DNA from: Glutamicibacter sp. MNS18
GTDB lineage: Bacteria; Actinomycetota; Actinomycetes; Actinomycetales; Micrococcaceae
Assembly: GCF_026107515.2 (NCBI RefSeq)
Contig: NZ_JAPCHW010000007.1
Coordinates: 1-64,000, forward strand
Direction of reading: 5' to 3'
Length of the DNA stretch: 64,000 bases
The translations under genes and the position numbers were made by a program. Every line of letters starts with the position of its first letter. The stretch's first letter is position 1. The notes beneath the pieces were generated by a model that saw only the letters and a list, made by a program, of their open reading frames with translations, had not been told where the DNA came from and ran no database searches. Positions 27,238-37,329 of the stretch are shown here, one piece after another.

Positions 27238-28197
27238 ATGCATGAAGTGTCAGAAGCGGTGGGTTCAAGGAATACCTTTGTGTTCTGGCAACGCTCGTAC
27301 TCCATCGACAGGGCGGCGTTGATCGCCCAACTGGCCCAGAATCCTGACTATCGTGTGGTTCTGGTTGCCCAGGATACGCGCCGGCGACAAGTCGGGTTTC
27401 GGGATGGAACCGGGATATTCGGTGCGGCAGAAATCGTTGCTGAACCAGATCAGGTGGTCGTGGAAGAACTTGCCGCGTTGCCGGCCGAAGATGCGGTGCA
27501 TCTGGTGGAGGGTGCGGCGCACGAGATCTGGAACAACGAGGCAGTGATCGAGTCGTGGATCCGTTGGCGTCCAAGGGTTGTCCTGCTGGAGGAATCCTGG
27601 ACTGCTGACGGTGGCGCAGGGCGACGGCATACCCGGGCCCTACGTTCGTTGTCGCGTCTGGGCGGAAGGCTTATCGCTGCCGTACTGGTCGCCGGGAGCC
27701 ACTCGGCGTATGAGTTCGCTCGGCTGGGTTTCGGCGAGGTTTTCCCGTTCAATCACTTCACCGAGAGCGATCGACCTGAACTCAGTGGATCTCCTGCCGG
27801 CCAGCAGTGCACCTGCATGGTCACGGGGGAGCAAGTTAATGGAGGCAAGATGATGAACCTTATGAAACGGCCGAGAGGGGTTCACCACGTCGGTTCGATG
27901 CGGCGTGCTAGCCATCAATCTGGCGTCGCGGTGCCAAGCACACTGGGCCACGCACAACCGGAGAGCATAAACCCAGGGGCAGTCGCCGTGGCTGAGGCAG
28001 AACTACTGGCAAGCGCCCTGGAGGCGAGTCAACAAAAGACAGAACTGGCTGCGGTGTGGACGACCAGCCAACTGTCAGCGGATTCCGGGGCCGGGTATCT
28101 TGAATCGATTCTGAAATACCTGGATCACCCCGAGACGGCTCGTCCCCAGGCGCCCTGGCAGAGCAGCGTCAAGGTGCGCTACCGGCGCGCCCAGTAG
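27238..28197 (+). CDS. glycosyltransferase-like N-terminal fragment fused to unknown sequence (possibly chimeric)
   Basis: A 319-residue frame from the ATG at 27238. The first ~180 residues look like the N-terminal Rossmann half of a GT4-type enzyme: NTFVFWQRSYSIDRAALIAQL, YRVVLVAQD, WIRWRPRVVLLEESW and AYEFARLGFGEVFPF. A sugar-nucleotide-binding half does not follow. The last ~115 residues are low-complexity and unrelated in style, preceded in frame by a strong ribosome binding site (GGAGG at 27841) and ATGs at 27850/27853, so they could be translated separately. I read it as a truncated or fused gene. The function is probably lost. Confidence 0.4.
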   Translation: MHEVSEAVGSRNTFVFWQRSYSIDRAALIAQLAQNPDYRVVLVAQDTRRRQVGFRDGTGIFGAAEIVAEPDQVVVEELAALPAEDAVHLVEGAAHEIWNNEAVIESWIRWRPRVVLLEESWTADGGAGRRHTRALRSLSRLGGRLIAAVLVAGSHSAYEFARLGFGEVFPFNHFTESDRPELSGSPAGQQCTCMVTGEQVNGGKMMNLMKRPRGVHHVGSMRRASHQSGVAVPSTLGHAQPESINPGAVAVAEAELLASALEASQQKTELAAVWTTSQLSADSGAGYLESILKYLDHPETARPQAPWQSSVKVRYRRAQ

Positions 28198-28417
28198 CTC
28201 GGTACTTGATGGCCGGGGTTTCCGGATCAGTGTCGCCCAACGGAAGGTCGGACCGCCCGGATCGCGCCGCTCGGTGGACTGCTTCGCCGGGGTGTTCCGC
28301 GCATGCAGGCTCCGGCCAGTGTCCGGATCCGGTAGGCCGGTGCGAGCCCGATCGCCACTGGGGACAGTGACTCGCAGACCCGCCCACGGCACGACCCGAA
28401 CGTTCCAGCGGATAGGG

Positions 28418-29263
28418 TCATGGCCAGCGGATATCCAATTCCAACTGACGGGCGAGTGAACGGAACCAGCGTTTCTCGTACTCGGAGATGTCCCTGGCCA
28501 AGGCGCGGCTGATCCCCTGGGCCACGAAGTCCTTGCTCCAGATCCCGAGATCGATCAATCCCGGGATGACAAACCGGTCGAACCGGTAGTTGTCGAAGGA
28601 CAGGGTCTCATCCCGTTGGGCCAGGGAAGCGCCCTTGCGCCCGTTGGTATCGAAAACCCTGTTGAAGATCGTTGCGGTCACGCGCGGATGGTCGCCAAGC
28701 CAACGCAGGAACGTGCGGCCATGATCACCGACGCTGGTCCAGGAGATGAGGAAAAGTACGGCCCCATCATGGGCCGGCGCCTCAACCAGACCTTGCTCTA
28801 CCCAGTCGAACATGATGTCGCGGTTCAGGTTGCGATCCCAGTTCTTCGGATTCTTCCAATAATCCTCGGACCACTGGTCGCAGAACACGTCCAGGTCCCC
28901 GGGGAACAGCGCCGGGATCGCCTGCAGGGCCACTGTGCGATGCGGCAGGGGATAGTATCTGGCTGCGTGTTCGGGGGAGCGGCTGGCCAGGCTCACCAGG
29001 CTGGCGCAGTCCCAGTGCCGCTGCGCGAGCCGGCCCTTCCAGGCGGGGTCCGTTGGCGCCGCGGTGGCATCAGCCTGGGACGGCACCCAGTGGTTTGTCC
29101 AGCTCGCGCCGCTGGGGGCACCGCTGATCAGCTGTGCCTGTTTCACCAGCTTGCGTGCGATGGCCCGGCGCGAGTCGACCGGAAGCCGCAGCAGTTCCCC
29201 CAGTAGTTCATCGGTGCTACCTGTGGCCAGCAGATCGCGGAACGGGGCGGGGTTTTGCGGCAT
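28418..29263 (-). CDS. conserved hypothetical protein (helical, possibly DUF6493-like)
   Basis: A 281-residue soluble protein, mostly helical, opening with LLATGSTDELLGELLRLPVDSRRAIARKLVKQAQ. That start recalls helical-repeat proteins of the DUF6493/MolR-associated group, but I cannot confirm this. A tryptophan-rich middle (DQWSEDYWKNPKNWDRNLN) is distinctive. There is no signal peptide or membrane segment. It lies 22 bases after the next gene upstream (29286-29747), and the two probably form an operon. Confidence 0.65.
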   Translation of the reverse strand: MPQNPAPFRDLLATGSTDELLGELLRLPVDSRRAIARKLVKQAQLISGAPSGASWTNHWVPSQADATAAPTDPAWKGRLAQRHWDCASLVSLASRSPEHAARYYPLPHRTVALQAIPALFPGDLDVFCDQWSEDYWKNPKNWDRNLNRDIMFDWVEQGLVEAPAHDGAVLFLISWTSVGDHGRTFLRWLGDHPRVTATIFNRVFDTNGRKGASLAQRDETLSFDNYRFDRFVIPGLIDLGIWSKDFVAQGISRALARDISEYEKRWFRSLARQLELDIRWP

Positions 29264-29285
29264 GTGTTCGTCTCCGGGTTCTGTC

Positions 29286-29747
29286 CTAGACGAAGTTCTC
29301 GGTGCCTTCGATGGTGTTCATGAAGTGGTTCATGAAATCGGCGAAGTCTTCGGTATCGGAGGCCTGATCCAACTCGACACTTTGCACGACCGCATCATCC
29401 AGATGCAGGTCCACACTCGGGCGCTCACTGATGTTGAATCGGAACACCCGTCCGGTGGACGTGGCAATCTCGTACCCGCCGTCATTGATCGCGGCCAGCT
29501 GGTTGACATTCGTGTTGTTGATCGTGATCGCCGCCTCGGAGGCCGTCAGATCCGCCGGGTCGATCGGAGCCACCACCAATTCGGCCGGTTGGCGCCGGTA
29601 GCCGATAACCTTGAGTCCGCCACTACCAGCCATGCCGTCAGCTGCCACCAGGTTGTAGCTGGCGAAGTTCGGGATCTGCTGGTCGAAGGCTTCGTGCAGC
29701 AGGCGCTTGACCGTATCGACGGGGTTTTCGGCTGGGCTTATGTCCAT
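29286..29747 (-). CDS. hypothetical protein
   Basis: A 153-residue soluble protein starting MDISPAENPVDTVKRLLHEAF. It appears beta-rich in the second half (GYEIATSTGRVFRFNIS, SVDLHLDDAVVQSVELD) and acidic at the C-terminus. The start at 29747 is chosen for its amphipathic first helix; an in-frame ATG at 29777 is the alternative. No domain is recognised. It precedes the 28418-29263 gene with a 22-base gap. Confidence 0.6.
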   Translation of the reverse strand: MDISPAENPVDTVKRLLHEAFDQQIPNFASYNLVAADGMAGSGGLKVIGYRRQPAELVVAPIDPADLTASEAAITINNTNVNQLAAINDGGYEIATSTGRVFRFNISERPSVDLHLDDAVVQSVELDQASDTEDFADFMNHFMNTIEGTENFV

Positions 29748-30181
29748 ACCCCACACTCTACTAAGGTTGACCGACATTCTCGGGGACAAAAGCTCCTGGC
29801 GAAATATGTCAGAACGTGGCACGGGGAATCCGAATCCGCGAATTGGGCATAGGCTTTGTCAACCAGCGGAAGGCGGCACTTGATGCCCGGACGCCTGTTG
29901 GTGCTCACGTTCCTTGGAGTGAGCCGCGGCAAGCGCAGGCCGCCCCGCGGGTGTACATGAGCATGAATCAGGGATTCTTCGCCGCTGATTGAGTAGTTCG
30001 CCGTGTCCATTCCGGCGCCGGTGACTGGAAACCATGATCGAAGCCTTCGCGCAAATCCGTCTAAAGCTCGCTCTCCGCGAAGATCGCTGGGCAGATTGAC
30101 CAATGCAAGTCGAAAATAATTTATGTCATTGTCGCGTCATGGGTTATCCGATTGGTCATATTGACTTCTAGAATTTGAGTC
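29748..30181. other. 434-base intergenic region upstream of ilvD
   Basis: No gene is supported. A 121-codon minus-strand frame (29738-30103) overlaps the hypothetical gene start and lacks domain-like sequence. The 60 bases before ilvD are AT-rich, and a TTGACC at about 30096 could be a -35 element, but the -10 is ambiguous. Confidence 0.4.
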
Positions 30182-31885
30182 ATGAGCCAGGACACTACAC
30201 CAGATATCAAGCCACGCTCACGGGTGGTCACCGATGGTATCCATGCAGCTCCCGCGCGCGGCATGCTGCGTGCGGTCGGCATGGGCGATGAGGACTTCGC
30301 CAAACCGCAGATCGGCATCGCCAGCTCGTGGAACGAAATCACCCCGTGCAATCTCTCGCTGAACCGTTTGGCGCAAGGTGCCAAGGAAGGCGTGCACTCC
30401 GGCGGTGGATTCCCCATGCAGTTCGGCACCATCTCGGTCTCCGACGGCATTTCCATGGGCCACGAAGGTATGCACTTCTCCCTGGTCTCCCGTGAAGTCA
30501 TCGCCGACTCGGTGGAAACCGTAATGATGGCCGAGCGCCTGGACGGCTCGGTGCTGCTGGCCGGGTGCGACAAGTCGCTGCCCGGCATGCTGATGGCCGC
30601 CGCCCGGCTGAACCTGTCCTCGGTGTTCCTCTACGCCGGGTCGATCATGCCCGGCTGGGTCAAGCTGGAAGACGGCACCGAAAAGGATGTCACCCTCATT
30701 GACGCCTTCGAAGCGGTCGGAGCCTGCGCCGCCGGCAAGATGAGCGAAGAAGATTTGAACCGCATCGAAAAGGCGATCTGCCCCGGTGAGGGCGCCTGCG
30801 GCGGCATGTACACCGCCAACACCATGGCTTCGATCGGCGAGGCGTTGGGTATGAGCCTTCCGGGTTCCGCCGCCCCGCCCTCGGCCGACCGCCGCCGCGA
30901 TGTCTTCGCCAAGCGCTCGGGTGAAGCGGTGGTCGAGATGCTGCGCAAGGGCATCCGTGCCCGCGACATCATGACCAAGCAGGCCTTCGAGAACGCCATT
31001 GCCGTGACCATGGCCTTCGGCGGTTCCACCAACGCCGTGCTGCACCTGCTGGCCATTGCCCGCGAAGCCGAGGTGGACCTGACCCTGGCCGACTTCAACC
31101 GGATCGGCGATAAGGTGCCGCACCTGGCGGACCTGAAGCCCTTCGGCCGCTACGTGATGACCGACCTGGACCGCATCGGCGGGGTGCCGGTGATCATGAA
31201 GGCGCTGCTGGATGCCGGGCTGCTGCACGGGGACTGCCTGACCGTGACCGGCAAGACCGTGGCCGAGAACCTCGCCCACATTGCCCCACCGGATCCTGAT
31301 GGCAAGATCCTGCGCGCCATGAACGATCCGATCCACAAGACCGGCGGGGTCACCGTGCTGCACGGCTCGCTGGCCCCCGAGGGTGCCGTGGTGAAGTCCG
31401 CCGGCTTCGATGCCGACGTCTTTGAGGGAACCGCTCGCGTGTTCGAGCGCGAGCAGGGCGCCCTGGAAGCCCTGGACCGCGGAGAGCTGCAGGCCGGGGA
31501 TGTGGTGGTCATCCGCTACGAAGGCCCCAAGGGCGGTCCGGGCATGCGCGAAATGCTCGCCATCACCGGTGCCATCAAGGGCGCGGGCCTGGGCAAGGAT
31601 GTCCTGCTGCTCACCGACGGCCGCTTCTCCGGAGGAACCACGGGCCTGTGCATTGGCCACGTGGCCCCCGAGGCCGTGGATGGCGGCCCGATCGCCTTCG
31701 TCAAGGACGGGGACAGGATCCGCGTGGATATCGAGGCCCGCAGCTTCGACCTGCTGGTCGATCCGGAGCAACTCGAAGCCCGCAAGGTCGGCTGGGAGCC
31801 GTTGCCGGCGAAATTCACCTCCGGGGTGCTGGCCAAGTATGCCAAGCTGGTCAACTCGGCGTCCACCGGCGCCTACTGCGGCTAG
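30182..31885 (+). CDS. ilvD: dihydroxy-acid dehydratase
   Basis: A 567-residue Fe-S enzyme for the third common step of valine/isoleucine synthesis: dihydroxy acid to 2-oxo acid. Cluster and metal ligands are visible in TPCNLSLN (about residue 56), [15 protein letters not shown] (about 123-137) and [14 protein letters not shown] (about 196-209). The C-terminal family block is [23 protein letters not shown]. Length is normal. It reads alone and ends at a hairpin before the ilvBNC leader. Confidence 0.96.
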   Translation: MSQDTTPDIKPRSRVVTDGIHAAPARGMLRAVGMGDEDFAKPQIGIASSWNEITPCNLSLNRLAQGAKEGVHSGGGFPMQFGTISVSDGISMGHEGMHFSLVSREVIADSVETVMMAERLDGSVLLAGCDKSLPGMLMAAARLNLSSVFLYAGSIMPGWVKLEDGTEKDVTLIDAFEAVGACAAGKMSEEDLNRIEKAICPGEGACGGMYTANTMASIGEALGMSLPGSAAPPSADRRRDVFAKRSGEAVVEMLRKGIRARDIMTKQAFENAIAVTMAFGGSTNAVLHLLAIAREAEVDLTLADFNRIGDKVPHLADLKPFGRYVMTDLDRIGGVPVIMKALLDAGLLHGDCLTVTGKTVAENLAHIAPPDPDGKILRAMNDPIHKTGGVTVLHGSLAPEGAVVKSAGFDADVFEGTARVFEREQGALEALDRGELQAGDVVVIRYEGPKGGPGMREMLAITGAIKGAGLGKDVLLLTDGRFSGGTTGLCIGHVAPEAVDGGPIAFVKDGDRIRVDIEARSFDLLVDPEQLEARKVGWEPLPAKFTSGVLAKYAKLVNSASTGAYCG

Positions 31886-31902
31886 CAACTGGTTTCAAGG
31901 GT

Positions 31903-31928
31903 GGGTGGACACCGAGCGGTGTCCACCC
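31903..31928 (+). terminator. hairpin after ilvD
   Basis: A perfect 11-bp stem (GGGTGGACACC / GGTGTCCACCC) with a GAGC loop, 17 bases past the ilvD stop. There is no T run. It ends just before the ilvBNC promoter -10. Confidence 0.65.
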
Positions 31929-31945
31929 ATCGAACACTCATCTCA

Positions 31946-31951
31946 TATAAT
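31946..31951 (+). promoter_or_regulatory. -10 element of the ilvBNC promoter
   Basis: A consensus TATAAT about 55 bases before the leader peptide start. The -35 position (about 31923-31928) is weak and overlaps the ilvD hairpin. Confidence 0.6.
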
Positions 31952-32006
31952 GAGACGCGTGACGTGTCGTGTTGAACTTTACCAAGAGTTGGACAAGACT
32001 GGGTAT

Positions 32007-32054
32007 ATGCAAACAAACACCAATGTTCTACTAGTTATCAGGCGCGGAGCCTGA
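32007..32054 (+). CDS. ilvL: ilvBNC leader peptide
   Basis: A 15-codon frame, MQTNTNVLLVIRRGA. Codons 7-11 are Val-Leu-Leu-Val-Ile, all three regulatory branched-chain amino acids. It is followed by a pause-type hairpin (TGTCTG / CAGACA at 32060-32074) and a terminator. This is the classic layout for ribosome-mediated attenuation: shortage of charged Val/Leu/Ile tRNAs stalls the ribosome and permits read-through into ilvB. The Leu codons are CTA, rarer than CTG in this GC-rich genome, which would sharpen stalling. Confidence 0.85.
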   Translation: MQTNTNVLLVIRRGA

Positions 32055-32095
32055 AACGCTGTCTGAACCAGACAGAACATTCGGTGACGCGCATA

Positions 32096-32135
32096 GCCCC
32101 CTTTCGTCAGTCGTGACGGCCGCGGGGCGTTTTTT
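32096..32135 (+). terminator. ilvBNC attenuator terminator
   Basis: A bipartite stem (GCCCC / GGGGC outer, CGTCA / TGACG inner) is followed by a run of six T, 37 bases before ilvB. It is positioned for attenuation controlled by the leader peptide. Confidence 0.8.
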
Positions 32136-32171
32136 ATGCGCAAATGAAGAGATAGAGAAGGAAGGATCCCG

Positions 32172-34052
32172 ATGAGCAACGGAAAACCTGCCAATCCGGC
32201 TACGGTTGCCAAGTCATTGAACCGCAGCAAGGATGCCACCGCTGTCTCTTCCGTCGTGGAGGCTTCGAACCCGGTACAGGGTCCGAATAATATCGTCGCT
32301 CCCACACAGATGACGGGCTCACAAGCCATCGTCCGCTCGTTGGAAGAACTGGGCGTCAGAGACGTCTTCGGATTACCCGGTGGGGCCATCCTTCCCACCT
32401 ACGATCCGCTCATGGACTCAACCAAGCTCAATCACATCTTGGTTCGTCATGAACAGGGTGCAGGCCATGCCGCACAGGGTTACGCGATGGTGACCGGGGA
32501 AGTGGGCGTATGCATCGCCACCTCCGGGCCGGGCGCAACCAACCTGGTCACCGCACTGGCCGATGCCAATATGGACTCGGTACCGATGGTGGCCATCACC
32601 GGCCAGGTCAACAGCGCCTTCATTGGCACCGATGCGTTCCAGGAAGCGGATATCGTCGGCATCACGATGCCGATCACCAAGCACGCCTTCCTGGTCACCA
32701 AGGCCGAGGACATCCCGCGGGTGATGGCCAGCGCCTTCTACCTGGCCCAGACCGGCCGTCCCGGCCCGGTGCTGGTGGATATCACCAAGGATGCGCAGAC
32801 CGCGCAGACCACGTTCTCCTGGCCACCGAAGGTGGAACTGCCCGGTTACCGGGTAGTGACCAAGGGGCACAACAAGCAGCTGCGCGAGGCCGCCAAGCTG
32901 ATCGCCAGCGCCACCCGACCGGTGCTCTACGTGGGCGGCGGCGTGATCAAGGCCAATGCGCACGAGGAACTGAAGAAGTTCGCCGAATATATCGGCGCCC
33001 CGGTGGTCACCACCCTGACCGCCCGTGGCGCCTTCCCGGACTCGCATGAACAGCATGTGGGCATGCCGGGAATGCACGGTGCGGTCTCGGCCGTGACCGC
33101 GCTGCAGCAGTCCGACCTGCTGATCACCCTCGGGGCGCGCTTCGATGACCGGGTCACCGGTGTGCTGCACACCTTCGCGCCGAACGCGAAGGTGATCCAC
33201 GCCGATATCGACCCGGCGGAGATCTCCAAGAACCGCACCGCGGATGTGCCGATTGTCGGTTCGCTGGATGAGATCATCCCGCAGCTGCATGCGGCCTGCG
33301 AAACCCGGTTCGAAACCGAGGCGCAGCAGGACCTGAAGCCGTGGTGGGACCTGCTGGACCGGCTGCGCACCACCTACCCGATCGGCTTCACCGAAACCCA
33401 TGACGGGCTCACCGCCCCGCAGCGCGTTATCGAACGCATCGGTGCCCTGACCGGCCCCGAAGGCGTGTACGTGGCCGGGGTGGGGCAGCACCAGATGTGG
33501 GCCGCGCAGTTCGTCAAGTACGAACGCCCGCGCTCCTGGCTGAACTCGGCCGGGCTGGGCACCATGGGCTACTCGGTGCCCGCCGCGATGGGCGCCAAGG
33601 TGGCCCAACCGGACCGCGTGGTCTGGGCCATCGACGGGGACGGCTGCTTCCAGATGACCAACCAGGAACTGGCCACCTGCGTGATCAACCAGATCCCGAT
33701 CAAGGTCGCGATCATCAACAACTCCTCGTTGGGCATGGTCCGCCAGTGGCAGACCCTGTTCTACGATGCGCGCTACTCCAACACCGACCTGAACACCGGT
33801 CACGGCACCGCACGCATCCCGGACTTCGTGAAGCTGGCCGACGCCTACGGGTGCGTGGGACTGCGTTGCGAACGCGACGAGGACATCGATGCGACCATCG
33901 CCAAGGCGCTGGAGATCAACGACCGCCCGGTGGTCATCGACTTCGTGGTCTCGGCCGACTCGATGGTCTGGCCGATGGTCCCGGCAGGGGTCAGCAACGA
34001 CCAGATCCAGATTGCCCGGGGCATGACCCCGGAATGGGAAGAGGAGGACTAG
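32172..34052 (+). CDS. ilvB: acetolactate synthase large subunit
   Basis: A 626-residue thiamine-diphosphate enzyme that makes acetolactate or acetohydroxybutyrate, the committed step of branched-chain amino acid synthesis. The catalytic Glu lies in [14 protein letters not shown] (about residue 94). The ThDP/Mg motif is [21 protein letters not shown] ending in NNSSLG. An N-terminal ~50-residue polar extension precedes the core, as in other actinobacteria. The ribosome binding site is AAGGAAGGA. Its stop is 4 bases before ilvN. Confidence 0.96.
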   Translation: MSNGKPANPATVAKSLNRSKDATAVSSVVEASNPVQGPNNIVAPTQMTGSQAIVRSLEELGVRDVFGLPGGAILPTYDPLMDSTKLNHILVRHEQGAGHAAQGYAMVTGEVGVCIATSGPGATNLVTALADANMDSVPMVAITGQVNSAFIGTDAFQEADIVGITMPITKHAFLVTKAEDIPRVMASAFYLAQTGRPGPVLVDITKDAQTAQTTFSWPPKVELPGYRVVTKGHNKQLREAAKLIASATRPVLYVGGGVIKANAHEELKKFAEYIGAPVVTTLTARGAFPDSHEQHVGMPGMHGAVSAVTALQQSDLLITLGARFDDRVTGVLHTFAPNAKVIHADIDPAEISKNRTADVPIVGSLDEIIPQLHAACETRFETEAQQDLKPWWDLLDRLRTTYPIGFTETHDGLTAPQRVIERIGALTGPEGVYVAGVGQHQMWAAQFVKYERPRSWLNSAGLGTMGYSVPAAMGAKVAQPDRVVWAIDGDGCFQMTNQELATCVINQIPIKVAIINNSSLGMVRQWQTLFYDARYSNTDLNTGHGTARIPDFVKLADAYGCVGLRCERDEDIDATIAKALEINDRPVVIDFVVSADSMVWPMVPAGVSNDQIQIARGMTPEWEEED

Positions 34053-35663
<1,611 letters not shown>

Positions 35664-35683
35664 GAGACATCAGTCTTTAGCGT

Positions 35684-35752
35684 TATAATATCAATACGAA
35701 TACGCAGATTCGCGCTCTAAGATTTGACGAAAATCTTTGAGCGTGAATCTGC
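35684..35752 (+). promoter_or_regulatory. promoter-like element and long hairpin between ilvC and the FRG gene
   Basis: TATAAT at 35684-35689 is followed by a 22-bp imperfect stem (35704-35725 with 35731-35752; one G-T pair and one mismatch, GACGA loop). The hairpin ends 16 bases before the FRG gene start, next to its TTGGAG ribosome binding site. It could terminate ilvC transcription or form an autoregulatory 5' structure or operator for the FRG gene. Confidence 0.5.
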
Positions 35753-35768
35753 AATTTGGAGTATTTGA

Positions 35769-36809
35769 ATGGGTAAAGGTAACCAGCCTCCAAAATGGCA
35801 ACACTCAGCCGAGTATGAGTCTCCAGCATCAGTTTTCAAAGGACATGAAGATACTGTAGGCACTCTTGATGAGCTATGGACAGCGATGAATGCGATTCAG
35901 TCTACGCATCGAAGTCGATTACTTTGGCGAGGGCAAGCCAATCATTGTTGGGGACTCCATAGCTCACTTTTTCGAACTCTCAGAAACCAGAAGTATGACG
36001 GTGTCTTCACGGCAGAGAAACACATAACCCTTCAGCGTGAAGAAACCGATCTAAAGCCATTCTTTCCGACTGAGAACGAGATGAATGAAGCTGAAGTGCG
36101 AATACTCACGCGCGCTCGTTCATCATGGCGATTGGATTCACTAAATGCAATGGAGATTTTTGCCCGCGTTCAACATCGCGGTGGCCCAACACGTCTCATT
36201 GATTTTAGTTTTAATCCCTTGGTAGCACTGTGGTTTGCGGTGTCTGACAATTCACACGAAGAAGTCGATGCAAGATTATTCTGTCTTGCGCTTAAAGGGC
36301 CATCTGCGGCATCCGAAGAACCCAATATACGCTTGGATTCAGATTGGGGCGGATATCAACCAGAATGGCATAAATGGAAGACTGATTTGTCACGCAGAGA
36401 GCATAATTGGGGTACTGGATCTCTTCGAAGATTTTGGATTCCGCCGATTTACGACGATCGAATGTTGGCGCAGAATTCTGTATTCGTGATCGATGGAATC
36501 CCCATTAGTGACAAAGTTATCCAGTCATCCTTTCGCAAAGTTGACTTAGGAAAAAACAACAATTGGAAAATGGCTGATCTTCTATCTTCGGGGTCTTTGT
36601 ACTTGAAATTTTATCGACCCGGGCAGGAAAACAAAACCACTATGCGTAATTTTGCCTCGACGTATACCTTGAGGGTTCCAGCCAGTGCTAAGCCGACATT
36701 GAGAAGGCAGCTCGATGCGTGGTTCGGATACGACGCATCGTCAATTTACCCCGACGTCGATGGCCTACGGCAAGACCTCGTCCAGGAATTCTCGGCGGTT
36801 GTTTCCTGA
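35769..36809 (+). CDS. FRG-domain protein
   Basis: A 346-residue protein with the FRG domain (named for its Phe/Arg/Gly residues). The first block is RLLWRGQANHCWGLHSSLFR (about 50-69) and the second FARVQHRGGPTRLIDFSFNPLVALWFAV (about 131-158). The domain's biochemical role is not settled; it recurs in phage-defence and mobile-element contexts. Codon use is AT-rich compared with ilvC, indicating transfer. It stands alone on the plus strand, converging on the Trypco2/NTPase/TPR operon, and is bordered on its right by a decayed ilvC-like remnant. There is no signal peptide or membrane segment. Confidence 0.8.
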   Translation: MGKGNQPPKWQHSAEYESPASVFKGHEDTVGTLDELWTAMNAIQSTHRSRLLWRGQANHCWGLHSSLFRTLRNQKYDGVFTAEKHITLQREETDLKPFFPTENEMNEAEVRILTRARSSWRLDSLNAMEIFARVQHRGGPTRLIDFSFNPLVALWFAVSDNSHEEVDARLFCLALKGPSAASEEPNIRLDSDWGGYQPEWHKWKTDLSRREHNWGTGSLRRFWIPPIYDDRMLAQNSVFVIDGIPISDKVIQSSFRKVDLGKNNNWKMADLLSSGSLYLKFYRPGQENKTTMRNFASTYTLRVPASAKPTLRRQLDAWFGYDASSIYPDVDGLRQDLVQEFSAVVS

Positions 36810-37329
36810 CACTCATTCAGTAAGATTCACGAAAAATTGACTCTGCCGATGAATCCAATTACAGACTTGATGTGGGAACATGACATCACTAAGCCGCTAT
36901 GGTCGATTTCCGACAACGCGGAGTATGGCAACTACGCTCGGATCCACGTGTGATGCTCAGGGCTGCAGGGCTCTGCACATCGCGGCAGAATTGATCACGC
37001 TGCTGATAGGCTGTTGGGGGAAAATTGGATGCGAGATCTGCATGTTCTCGGGAATTATGAGTTTGGGGCAGCAGTTGTCTGTACCCAATAATTTTCTCCC
37101 ATTTACCAGACCACGCTTCTGCGAACGACTCGATTTTCAGGGCAAATTCAGGGATTTCAGAATTTTTATAAACTCCGAAGTACAGAGTACTGAGCGTGGA
37201 ATAAAGCCAAAGTTCATTAAATAGGCAAACTTATCGTTATATCATTTTTGACATATAGATACTTTCTTTTCGTAAGGCACTTATATTAATAAATTGCTCT
37301 ACTTGCGGTGATTTACGTATTATGAACGA
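36810..37329. other. 520-base gap between convergent genes
   Basis: It holds the KARI remnant (36858-36954) and then AT-rich sequence with stops in all frames. A 114-codon frame at 36880-37224 crosses the remnant out of frame and is rejected. No clear terminator is seen between the convergent FRG and TPR genes. Confidence 0.5.
36858..36954 (+). pseudogene. remnant of a second, diverged ketol-acid reductoisomerase
   Basis: Translated from 36858, the sequence reads ITDLMWEHDITKPLWSISDN then AEYGNYA, which aligns with residues ~234-259 of the intact IlvC ([26 protein letters not shown]). After a frameshift near 36946 it continues as PRVM, matching GPRVI. Only about 100 bases are recognisable. 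Divergence at silent and replacement sites shows it is not a fresh duplication of the local gene. It marks a former ilvC copy at the island edge. Confidence 0.75.

Noticed and set aside
29738-30103. 121-codon minus-strand frame upstream of ilvD
   Set aside because: It overlaps the start of the hypothetical gene at 29286-29747 and lacks coding character.
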